Made by a program: the position numbers and the translations under genes
The notes under the pieces: model-generated
The model's database searches: none
What the model was told of the DNA's origin: nothing
The model's input: the letters and a program-made list of their open reading frames with translations, nothing else
Assembly: GCA_046302715.1 (NCBI GenBank)
Contig: JBKCHQ010000068.1
Span: 1 to 13,868, forward strand
DNA from: CAMCXT01 sp046302715
GTDB lineage: Bacteria > Bacteroidota > Bacteroidia > M30B66
Length of the DNA: 13,868 nt
Direction: 5' to 3'
Part shown: positions 1-6,341 of the stretch, in pieces
Position numbering within the stretch: position 1 is the stretch's first letter
How the letters are laid out: each line of letters starts with the position of its first letter

Positions 1-417
1 ATTTTTGCCGACGATAAATATCCCGGTATCCCTTTGGTAAACATTCACTCAATTACCAAGGAGCCTTTTCGTGTTTTAGATAAATTGTTTACACCCATTG
101 AAGTAACGCATTACCGTTTGCCTGTTTTTGGTTATCGAATCGATGATTTTGCCTATATCACCGATGCTAAAACCATTGCGGACGAAGAGATTGAAAAACT
201 TTTGAACCTTGATGTATTGGTCATTAATGCCTTGCGGCATCTTGTGCATCCTTCGCACTTTAATCTCGAAGAGGCTCTTCAATTCATCGAAATAGTCAAG
301 CCCCAAAAGGCATATTTAACGCATCTGAGTCACCAAATGGGCAGGCATGCCGATGTTGAGCAAACTTTACCTCCTCACGTACGAATAGCGCACGATGGAT
401 TGGTTATTGAAATCTAA
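1..417 (+). CDS. MBL-fold phosphoribosyl cyclic phosphodiesterase-like metallohydrolase (5' partial)
   Basis: This is the C-terminal 138 residues of a metallo-beta-lactamase-fold hydrolase; the frame is open from base 1, so the N-terminus with the first zinc ligands (HxHxDH) lies outside the window. Visible landmarks are the Asp of the YITDAK strand (a metal ligand in this fold), the INALRH and HPSHF segments, the late THLSHQMGRH histidines, and a closing AHDGL block. This arrangement matches the Bacteroidota branch of PhnP-like proteins (phosphoribosyl 1,2-cyclic phosphate phosphodiesterases), which are soluble cytoplasmic enzymes. The substrate here is inferred from the family; no phn genes are visible nearby, so the physiological role is open. 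It converges on the next gene with only 15 bp between the stop codons and no room for a separate terminator. Confidence 0.85.
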   Translation: MFADDKYPGIPLVNIHSITKEPFRVLDKLFTPIEVTHYRLPVFGYRIDDFAYITDAKTIADEEIEKLLNLDVLVINALRHLVHPSHFNLEEALQFIEIVKPQKAYLTHLSHQMGRHADVEQTLPPHVRIAHDGLVIEI

Positions 418-432
418 GAGGTTGTCTATTTT

Positions 433-2379
433 TTAGGTAAATATGGTTACCCGTCCTACAATCTGACGTTTTTTACCCGATTGATCAATAAAATAAATCT
501 TATAAACGTAAACACCATCCTGTAGCATTTTGCCTGATGCGGCGCTTTTACCATCCCATGAAGAGTCAATATCTTTGGTGCTGTAAACTTCTTCGCCCCA
601 CATATTAAATACCACCATTTCAAAGGTGCTATCGACCAATCCAGTAATTATAGGTTTAAAGCGATCGTTAATATTGTCTCCATTTGGACTAAATGAATTG
701 GGAATAAAGTCGGTGCGGAAAAAGTCGATAGTGATGGGTTTAGTTATAGAATCTCGACAACCAAATTGATTAATGGCGGTAAGTTGAACATTATAGGTTC
801 CCGATCCCGGGAAAATATACTGAGGTTCAAAATCGCTGAGACTGTCGCCCGAGCCGAAGTCCCAGATAAATTCGGTGGCAAATTGACTTAGATTAATAAA
901 CGACACTGTTGGAAAAATGCCGGTAATGGGGTTTTCGTCGGGCGAATATGCAAAATCAACGCTAAGACTGTATCTAAAGTCGGGAATAAACACCGAATCA
1001 CGCAGAACGCATCCACCCGGATCGGTTACTGTAAAATAATACGTACCAGTTAAAAGCGCTCCAACTCCACTGGTATCGCCTTGAGGCGTTGGTAAATTTT
1101 CCCAGAAAAAGGTATAATCTATCTGATCGGGTGGGGCCGGCACGGGGTCACCTCCGCTTACTTCTATTTGCGCATAGCCTTTGCCGGATGAGCAAGTATC
1201 GTCAAACACAAATATTTGATCAATAGCAAAATTGTTTTGGTCCTCAATTTCGAACGTGTCAGAACGTGTGCAACCGTCCTGGTTCACCACCTCAATTATA
1301 TTGGTGCCGTAGCCTAAACCGTTGGCTGTATGGGTAAGGGCATTAATAGGTCCAGCGCTGATACCCGAAGGTGACCAGGTGTAAGTATATAAATCAGTAG
1401 GATTTGGAGCCCCTTGAGGTGTAACATCTATGGTTGCTGCACCATTAATTAATGGGCAATTGGCTTGAGTAACAGAGGAAAGAGTGATATCGAAGCCGTT
1501 CACGAAAAATATCTCGAATTCTTCGCCTGCGGCAACATTCCCACAAAGATCAACTACTTGCCCCACGCGAATAAAAGAATATGCTGCATTAGGCCCCGCC
1601 AAATTAAGAGGGTCCTGCAGTACCAAGGTGAAATCTTTTTCGTACTCACCACCGTTGGTGCAAGCAATTCCTACTACCGAAATCAAATCAAGGGTATCGC
1701 CGATGGGATCTACAACTAAAAAGTCAGAAAGGTCCACCGATTCACAATCCACAAACTCCGAAAAGCTGAAATTGAGAATTTTAGTTCCGCAGCTTACATT
1801 TATTACATCGTTGAGTTGTGGTGGCACATCATCAATAATATCCGCTGTTGCTCCCGGAATATCGAATTGGAGCACATAGCCGCAATCGAAAAGTCCACTA
1901 AAATTGTTCACACAAAGGGCGAAAATTTGATTGGCCTGCACGGCAATCATGGCTTCATCCTGAGGATTAGGGCCATTGTTCATACCGGTAACAGGCGTGG
2001 GGCTTACCGTGCTTTGGTAATTGCATTCTACCTCTGGAGCCAAACCGGTGGCAATATCGCCACACGTATTGTTGGTGATGTTGTATAACGCCCAATCATA
2101 GTCAGCATTACTGCAGTTAGGGATGATATTAAATCCGAACAAGCCCGGATTTTGAACCGTTATAATGTACCAAGCATTGTTGCGTTCGCCGCTGGCGAGA
2201 CAACTAAGACCAGGGTTAATCTCATTAAGATTATTGCCTTCACCCACGAAGGAGTTTTGTTGGTTATAACTCTGAGCGCAAACAGTAAACCCCCCAAGAC
2301 AATCACCTGCTGTTGGGTTTTGCGCCGATGCAAGCAAAATAGAAAATACCGCAATGACTGATAATGCAAAACGCAACAT
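433..2379 (-). CDS. T9SS type B sorting-domain (gliding motility-associated C-terminal) PKD protein
   Basis: A large secreted protein of 648 aa from the chosen start. The frame extends to 2469, but the ATG at 2379 begins a clean signal peptide (MLRFALSVIAVFSILLASAQ), and a TAnnTTTG promoter box lies inside the extended N-terminus, so I prefer 2379. After the signal comes a Cys-containing domain (about residues 20-185) of the type found in Flavobacteriia cell-surface proteins. Ig-like segments follow, with a PKD domain near residues 480-550 (FIWDFGSGDS, then GTYNVQLTAIN). The last 91 residues begin FIPNSFSPNGDNINDRF and contain FNMWGEEVY and DGVYVYKI, the hallmark of the CHU_C/gliding-motility C-terminal domain that targets cargo to the type IX secretion system. 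Such proteins act outside the cell, often in adhesion or gliding, but no catalytic domain is visible and the specific role is unknown. No T9SS machinery gene is in the window. Confidence 0.9.
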   Translation of the reverse strand: MLRFALSVIAVFSILLASAQNPTAGDCLGGFTVCAQSYNQQNSFVGEGNNLNEINPGLSCLASGERNNAWYIITVQNPGLFGFNIIPNCSNADYDWALYNITNNTCGDIATGLAPEVECNYQSTVSPTPVTGMNNGPNPQDEAMIAVQANQIFALCVNNFSGLFDCGYVLQFDIPGATADIIDDVPPQLNDVINVSCGTKILNFSFSEFVDCESVDLSDFLVVDPIGDTLDLISVVGIACTNGGEYEKDFTLVLQDPLNLAGPNAAYSFIRVGQVVDLCGNVAAGEEFEIFFVNGFDITLSSVTQANCPLINGAATIDVTPQGAPNPTDLYTYTWSPSGISAGPINALTHTANGLGYGTNIIEVVNQDGCTRSDTFEIEDQNNFAIDQIFVFDDTCSSGKGYAQIEVSGGDPVPAPPDQIDYTFFWENLPTPQGDTSGVGALLTGTYYFTVTDPGGCVLRDSVFIPDFRYSLSVDFAYSPDENPITGIFPTVSFINLSQFATEFIWDFGSGDSLSDFEPQYIFPGSGTYNVQLTAINQFGCRDSITKPITIDFFRTDFIPNSFSPNGDNINDRFKPIITGLVDSTFEMVVFNMWGEEVYSTKDIDSSWDGKSAASGKMLQDGVYVYKIYFIDQSGKKRQIVGRVTIFT

Positions 2380-2448
2380 TATTTTCGTAAAGTCATTATT
2401 TATGCGCTGAAAGGTATACGTTTGATACATGAAGCCTTGCATTAACGA

Positions 2449-2456
2449 CAAATTTA
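2449..2456 (-). promoter_or_regulatory. Candidate -7 promoter box of the T9SS cargo gene
   Basis: Read on the minus strand the sequence is TAAATTTG, an exact match to the Bacteroidota -7 consensus TAnnTTTG. It would place the transcript start near 2441, giving a leader of about 60 nt before the ATG at 2379. I see no TTTG at the expected -33 spacing, so only half of the promoter is supported. Confidence 0.4.
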
Positions 2457-2518
2457 TAAAATTATACATAACCTTTACGTTTAGGTAACGATAATTATTG
2501 ATACGCTATTGTTAATGG

Positions 2519-2532
2519 AGCGCTGTAGCGCT
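2519..2532. repeat. AGCGC/GCGCT hairpin in intergenic DNA
   Basis: A perfect 5-bp GC-rich stem with a 4-nt loop (AGCGC-TGTA-GCGCT), followed on the plus strand by GATTTTTG. On the plus strand it looks like a weak intrinsic terminator, but no plus-strand gene precedes it. On the minus strand, where the flanking DUF2279 gene would need a terminator, no T-run follows. Function unknown. Confidence 0.35.
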
Positions 2533-2601
2533 GATTTTTGGTGTTCATAATATCGTGCAACATTGCTTAAGTTATACATTATGTGAAGCTTGTGGTTTAA
2601 G

Positions 2602-3528
2602 TTACCAAGCAATGGGGCTGAAATCAATTCCTTGCTGTTTTGAATAGGTTAATTGTGGCGCAGGAATTTTTATCCAGCTAATGGCGTGCAAGGCACTTCG
2701 TATAAATTTATTTTTTGTGTGTATATGTCTGAGGTCAAGGTCAATCGAAAATCGGTAGGTCGAGTGTCTGTTAATGAACCTGTAGTCTGAAAGAGTACCG
2801 TCCTTTTGGGACCAAATATTTTCTCTGGCGCCGAGCATTCCGTTGGCAGAATATCCGAACGAAACACAGAGCCATTTTGGAGCCTTCATATAAAAAACAT
2901 GCAATGGCAGCGATAACCAATACCGCTGCTCGTTGTAATTTTTGAGCATGCGTTCGGGCACATTTCGACCCAGCATTTCGGGGCGCAAGCTGCTTAAGGT
3001 ACCGGCTTCCCACGAATAACAGATTCGAATATCGGGGTGCAGATAATTCTTGTTTTGAAGTGAAGAAAGGGCAATTCCGCCTGTATTAGCAGCAAGGTCA
3101 TACCATGAAAATCCCCAGCCTGCCGAAAATCCATCCATTACCTCGATGGCCGTCATCCAGCTCCAAACCGAAATGGCCGAATAACGTTGTGCTTCTGTTC
3201 GATTTAATCCCGACCCTAATCCAGCACGAAAGAGCGTTTGGCTTAAAAACCAAGCGCTGCCGAAATGCCCAATTTTATCCATTCCCTTCCATTCAGCAGC
3301 GTCGTTGAAAAATCTAAACTGGTTTCGGGCATAGGGCTTATACCATGAATAATATAGTCCGATTGAAATTCCCGAAAAGGCTAGTGCTGTGCCTGTGTAG
3401 AAGCTGTATTTTGAGCAGAGACGTAGGTTAAGGCTGTCTGATTTTTGTGCGTTTGCCGGTAAGCAAAAATATAAAGACACTACAACGATACAGAGTTTAT
3501 TCACATTCAAGCAATAACGGCTATGCAA
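2602..3528 (-). CDS. DUF2279 family protein, secreted or membrane-associated
   Basis: About 300 aa. An N-terminal hydrophobic signal (NKLCIVVVSLYFCLPANAQ) is followed by the DUF2279 core: a tyrosine/tryptophan-rich stretch (YYSWYKPY, FRFFNDAAEW), then MDKIGHFGSAWF near residue 84. A helix with IEVMDGFSAGWGFSWYD and AANTGG follows. These conserved His, Asp and Gly positions define the family, which is common and uncharacterised in Bacteroidota and related to the YfiM lipoprotein group. The C-terminal third (LSLPLHVFYMKAPKWLCVSFGYSANGM) looks like beta-strands and may contact the outer membrane. No in-frame ATG exists upstream of residue 84. The annotated start at 3528 is TTG, and TTG at 3510 or GTG at 3504 are alternatives that still include the signal peptide. 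A promoter box overlaps 3528, which favours 3510 or 3504. It is monocistronic and the molecular function is unknown. Confidence 0.85.
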   Translation of the reverse strand: MHSRYCLNVNKLCIVVVSLYFCLPANAQKSDSLNLRLCSKYSFYTGTALAFSGISIGLYYSWYKPYARNQFRFFNDAAEWKGMDKIGHFGSAWFLSQTLFRAGLGSGLNRTEAQRYSAISVWSWMTAIEVMDGFSAGWGFSWYDLAANTGGIALSSLQNKNYLHPDIRICYSWEAGTLSSLRPEMLGRNVPERMLKNYNEQRYWLSLPLHVFYMKAPKWLCVSFGYSANGMLGARENIWSQKDGTLSDYRFINRHSTYRFSIDLDLRHIHTKNKFIRSALHAISWIKIPAPQLTYSKQQGIDFSPIAW

Positions 3529-3533
3529 ATATA
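3526..3533 (-). promoter_or_regulatory. Candidate -7 promoter box of the DUF2279 gene
   Basis: The minus-strand sequence TATATTTG matches TAnnTTTG exactly. It overlaps the most upstream possible start codon (TTG at 3528). If it is the real promoter, translation must start at the TTG at 3510 or the GTG at 3504, with a very short leader. No clear TTTG is seen at the -33 position. Confidence 0.35.
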
Positions 3534-3581
3534 GACATGAAGCCCTGCCGTTGCAGAATTTTAAAAAAAAGCAATTAATGT

Positions 3582-3612
3582 TTTGGCAGGAAACGTGGGT
3601 TTACTACTTTTG
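3582..3612 (+). promoter_or_regulatory. Bacteroidota housekeeping promoter of tRNA-Ser
   Basis: TTTG at 3582-3585 and TACTTTTG at 3605-3612 are separated by exactly 19 bp. This is a full match to the Bacteroidota sigma-70-type consensus TTTG-N19-TAnnTTTG and the best promoter in the window. The predicted transcript start falls at about 3617-3619, essentially on the first base of the mature tRNA. Confidence 0.8.
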
Positions 3613-3617
3613 CCCTC

Positions 3618-3702
3618 GGAGAGATGGCAGAGCGGTCGATTGCGGCGGTCTTGAAAACCGTTGACTGTAACAGGTCCGGGGGTTCGAATCCCTCTCTCTC
3701 CG
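3618..3702 (+). tRNA. tRNA-Ser(UGA)
   Basis: The acceptor stem is a perfect 7 bp (GGAGAGA with TCTCTCC) and the discriminator base is G, as is usual for serine. The anticodon loop CTTGAAA carries TGA (UGA), which reads UCN serine codons. A long variable arm makes it a class II tRNA, consistent with Ser. The T arm is GGGGG-TTCGAAT-CCCTC with one G-T wobble. The 3' CCA is not encoded and must be added post-transcriptionally. A strong promoter lies immediately upstream and an intrinsic terminator 12 bp downstream, so it is a single-gene transcription unit. Confidence 0.97.
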
Positions 3703-3714
3703 CTGATAAATTTT

Positions 3715-3744
3715 AACCGGGCAACAGCCCGGTTTTATTATTTT
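3715..3744 (+). terminator. Intrinsic terminator of tRNA-Ser
   Basis: A perfect 8-bp stem (AACCGGGC with GCCCGGTT) around the loop AACA, followed by a T-rich run TTATTATTTT. It is placed 12 bp after the tRNA 3' end and is a textbook rho-independent terminator. Confidence 0.88.
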
Positions 3745-3786
3745 AAGGAAAACGATATAGGCTTGCCTGAAAGGTGTTTTCTTTAA
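3743..3786. repeat. Imperfect long hairpin after the tRNA terminator
   Basis: TTAAGGAAAAC (3743-3753) pairs with GTTTTCTTTAA (3776-3786) over 11 bp with one G-U wobble. The 22-nt apical region contains a further small inverted repeat, AGGC-TT-GCCT. It could be part of a small RNA, a degenerate repeat element, or a second terminator-like structure. No coding potential is seen. Confidence 0.45.
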
Positions 3787-3795
3787 TAAAGAAAA

Positions 3796-3818
3796 ATCAC
3801 CAACTGTAAGTCGGTGAT
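3796..3818. repeat. ATCACC/GGTGAT hairpin
   Basis: A 6-bp perfect stem with two further inner pairs (AC/GT) after one mismatch, 10 bp beyond the previous hairpin. It belongs to the non-coding stretch 3703-4055, which contains no supported gene. That stretch holds the tRNA terminator, two hairpins, a tRNA-3'-end-like fragment near 3871-3886 and a weak terminator-like stem at 3896-3917. Confidence 0.4.
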
Positions 3819-3895
3819 AAAATCCTTTGAACTGCCTTTCCCCTCAGGGATCAAGCAAGTAGTTCCGCTCTCCGCCAAATATAAAGTATGATTAT

Positions 3896-3917
3896 ATCCC
3901 TCAATAGCGGGATTTTT
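3896..3917 (+). terminator. Weak terminator-like hairpin
   Basis: ATCCC (3896-3900) and GGGAT (3909-3913) form a 5-bp stem with an 8-nt loop, followed by TTTT. No plus-strand gene other than the already terminated tRNA lies upstream. It would only matter if the 3745-3895 segment is transcribed. Confidence 0.3.
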
Positions 3918-4055
3918 CATTTAAAGACGTCGCAAATCAGACACAAAAGGATGCGAGATAGTTGACTTATTTATAAACCTTATTCCAGTGGTAATGCTTC
4001 AGGTTTTCTCTTTCCTATCAATCCACTTAATTTGCAGTCAGTGCAATTGATTCTT

Positions 4056-4742
4056 CTAACTAATCTGGTCGTCGTCGTGGTGAAATCTAAAACCCAGGCG
4101 TTTGCCGGTGGTTGAATTTAAAATTTGGGCATTTTCATTCAATTGATTGAGCGTTGCTTCTTGCACGGTATCGTAAGGGGGCGTGAGTAAATCAAAATTA
4201 AGGCAGAATAATATCGCACTTTCAATTACCTGTTCAATGCGTTCTTCGTTGAGCACATCGGTTTGAAAATTATTATACAAATACCCCATCTGGCGCTTTC
4301 CTTCAATAATAAAATGCTTCTCTTTATTCATAAACAATCGGCCAATTAAATAACCCAAATCGTTTACACGTTTGTACTTAAGCGAGTCCGATAAAAAGTT
4401 ATACATGCTTATGAGTCCGCAGTAGGCGCGAGAATGATCGTCCTGCACATAACTCAAATTCCATATTTTATGCTGGCTATCGAACAAAAAAACATTGGTG
4501 TGCATTTCAAATATAAGCAGGTCGCCGGCCGTTCGTATGTAAACCGAAAATGGAGATCGTTCATGGTATTCGATCATAATCCTCGAATCAACACTGCTTA
4601 CTTTTTCATTTAGCCGATGTGCAATTTTCCTTAATTGCTCTTTAAAAATATCGAACGTTTCAATGGTAAGTTTGAAAATATCCTGCTTCAGACTTGCTTT
4701 TTCCTGCAGGGTTTGGATAATCAATTCTTCTGCTGATGCCAT
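4056..4742 (-). CDS. Conserved Bacteroidota hypothetical protein downstream of proS
   Basis: A 228-aa soluble protein with no signal peptide or membrane segment, so probably cytoplasmic. I recognise it only as a conserved Bacteroidota protein of unknown function. The N-terminus (residues 1-45) is helical and charged, possibly a short coiled coil. The most conserved-looking part is AGDLLIFEMHTNVFLFD followed by SYVQDDHSRAYCGLISMYNF. A later block reads NDLGYLIGRLFMNKEKHFIIEGKRQ. No catalytic motif is identifiable. The extreme C-terminus is His/Asp-rich (HHDDDQ). It begins with an ATG 13 bp after the proS stop codon on the same strand, so it is almost certainly co-transcribed with proS. That suggests, but does not prove, a housekeeping role. 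No clear terminator follows; only a 5-bp TTGCA/TGCAA stem lies at 4032-4046. Confidence 0.8.
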   Translation of the reverse strand: MASAEELIIQTLQEKASLKQDIFKLTIETFDIFKEQLRKIAHRLNEKVSSVDSRIMIEYHERSPFSVYIRTAGDLLIFEMHTNVFLFDSQHKIWNLSYVQDDHSRAYCGLISMYNFLSDSLKYKRVNDLGYLIGRLFMNKEKHFIIEGKRQMGYLYNNFQTDVLNEERIEQVIESAILFCLNFDLLTPPYDTVQEATLNQLNENAQILNSTTGKRLGFRFHHDDDQIS

Positions 4743-4755
4743 ACGTAATCAATTT

Positions 4756-6231
4756 TTAATAGGCCCGTGCAAAAATCACGCGCTGCGTTGAAGGTTTACC
4801 GCTTAATATACAACTACCTTGTTCCTTTGGATTGTCCAAGGGGATACATCTAATGGTAGCTTTGGTGAGTTCTTTAATTTTTTCTTCGGTTTCGGGTGTG
4901 CCGTCCCAATGCGCATAGATAAATCCGCCGGGCTCGTCGAGTAATTTTAAAAATTCCTCCCAGGAATCAGCTTTGAAAGAGTTTTGCTCACGATTCGAAA
5001 GGGCTTTATCGTATAAATTCTTTTGAATCTGCTCCAAAAGATGTACTATTTTATTGGGTAAATCTTGAATATGTAAGGTTTCTTTTTCGAGGGTATCTCT
5101 GCGGGCAATTTCAACCGTGCCGTTTGCCACATCGCGTGGACCTATGGCAATTCTTACCGGTACGCCCCTTAATTCATGTTCATTAAATTTAAAGCCCGGT
5201 TTGTGAGTGTCGCGGGAGTCGAATTTAACTCTGATGCCGTTGCGCTCCAGATCTTTTTTAATGTTTAGTGCCGCTTCACTAACGGCGTTGAATTCTTCAT
5301 CGGAGCGGTATATGGGCACCATAACAACCTGAAAGGGTGCTAATTTTGGGGGTAAAATGAGCCCGTTATCGTCGGAATGCGTCATTATTAAAGCCCCCAT
5401 CAATCGGGTGGAAACGCCCCACGACGTCGCCCAAACATAATCTTGTTTACCGTCTTTACCCGTAAACTTCACATCAAAAGCTTTGGCAAAATTTTGTCCC
5501 AAAAAGTGTGAAGTGCCTGCCTGAAGAGCTTTCCCATCCTGCATCATGGCCTCGATGCAATAGGTTTCTTCGGCACCGGCAAAGCGCTCGTTGGCGGTTT
5601 TCTTTCCCTTGATTACCGGAATCGCCATAAATTCTTCAGCAAATTGCGCGTAAACGTTGAGCATCTTTTCTGTTTCTTCGATAGCTTCTTCAGCTGTTGC
5701 ATGCGCCGTATGGCCTTCCTGCCAAAGGAATTCGGCAGTACGCAGAAACAGGCGGGTACGCATTTCCCAGCGTACCACATTGGCCCATTGGTTTATCAAT
5801 AGTGGCAAATCGCGGTACGATTGAATCCATTCTCTGTAAGTATTCCAAATAATGGTTTCGGAGGTAGGGCGTACAATTAATTCTTCTTCCAATTTGGCTT
5901 CGGGGTCCACAATTACACCTTTACCGTTTTCGTCATTTTTTAGGCGGTAATGCGTCACCACGGCGCACTCTTTGGCAAAGCCTTCCACATGGGCTGCCTC
6001 CTTACTTAGAAAGGACTTGGGAATAAATAGTGGGAAGTAGGCATTAACATGTCCGGTATCTTTAAACATTTTGTCGAGCGCCTGCTGCATTTTTTCCCAA
6101 ACCGCATATCCGTAAGGCTTAATTACCATGCAACCGCGAACGGCCGAATTATCTGCTAAATCTGCTTTGGTAACAATATCGTTGTACCATTTAGAATAGT
6201 TATCTTTACGCGTTGAAAGTTCTTTGCTCAT
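4756..6231 (-). CDS. proS: Prolyl-tRNA synthetase (type 3, no insertion domain)
   Basis: A 491-aa cytoplasmic class II aminoacyl-tRNA synthetase that joins proline to tRNA-Pro using ATP. The class II core is complete: TSETIIW near residue 123, motif 2 around 158-177 (RTRLFLRTAEFLWQEGHTAH), GTSH at 239-242, and motif 3 around 270-298 (GVSTRLMGALIMTH then GLILPP). The anticodon-binding domain covers about 300-400. A C-terminal zinc-ribbon-like extension follows, and the protein ends in the conserved ARAY with a terminal Tyr. The absence of the bacterial editing insertion and the presence of the C-terminal extension place it in the archaeal/eukaryal-like (type 3) group usual in Bacteroidota. In the C-terminal ribbon only the second cysteine pair (C462, C474) is present, while the first pair is replaced (HWDGTPETEEK), so zinc binding is doubtful. 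It heads a two-gene operon. Confidence 0.97.
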   Translation of the reverse strand: MSKELSTRKDNYSKWYNDIVTKADLADNSAVRGCMVIKPYGYAVWEKMQQALDKMFKDTGHVNAYFPLFIPKSFLSKEAAHVEGFAKECAVVTHYRLKNDENGKGVIVDPEAKLEEELIVRPTSETIIWNTYREWIQSYRDLPLLINQWANVVRWEMRTRLFLRTAEFLWQEGHTAHATAEEAIEETEKMLNVYAQFAEEFMAIPVIKGKKTANERFAGAEETYCIEAMMQDGKALQAGTSHFLGQNFAKAFDVKFTGKDGKQDYVWATSWGVSTRLMGALIMTHSDDNGLILPPKLAPFQVVMVPIYRSDEEFNAVSEAALNIKKDLERNGIRVKFDSRDTHKPGFKFNEHELRGVPVRIAIGPRDVANGTVEIARRDTLEKETLHIQDLPNKIVHLLEQIQKNLYDKALSNREQNSFKADSWEEFLKLLDEPGGFIYAHWDGTPETEEKIKELTKATIRCIPLDNPKEQGSCILSGKPSTQRVIFARAY

Positions 6232-6274
6232 GAATTTTTTGTGGTATGGTATTTGCCAAAAAATTTTTCAAGAG

Positions 6275-6282
6275 CAAAAGTA
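6275..6282 (-). promoter_or_regulatory. Candidate -7 promoter box of the proS operon
   Basis: The minus-strand sequence TACTTTTG is an exact TAnnTTTG match and identical to the -7 box of the tRNA-Ser promoter. It predicts a leader of roughly 35-40 nt before the proS ATG. No TTTG is found at the -33 spacing. Its position inside the extended N-terminus of the divergent ORF supports moving that gene's start to 6342. Confidence 0.5.
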
Positions 6283-6341
6283 ATCAAAAGGCTCTTCATT
6301 CTATGATCAATGATTACCGTTCACGTTTTTATCAAGTAACC

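Noticed and set aside
1484..1879. A 131-aa plus-strand open frame inside the T9SS cargo gene
   Set aside because: Shadow of the minus-strand gene; Ser/Thr-rich translation without motifs.
2519..2540. Hairpin followed by T5 read as a terminator
   Set aside because: The T-run is on the plus strand, where no gene is transcribed into it; on the relevant minus strand no T-run follows.
6246..6341. N-terminal 32-residue extension of the aromatic lipoprotein
   Set aside because: It would bury the lipoprotein signal, and it overlaps the proS promoter box; the ATG at 6342 gives a proper lipobox.
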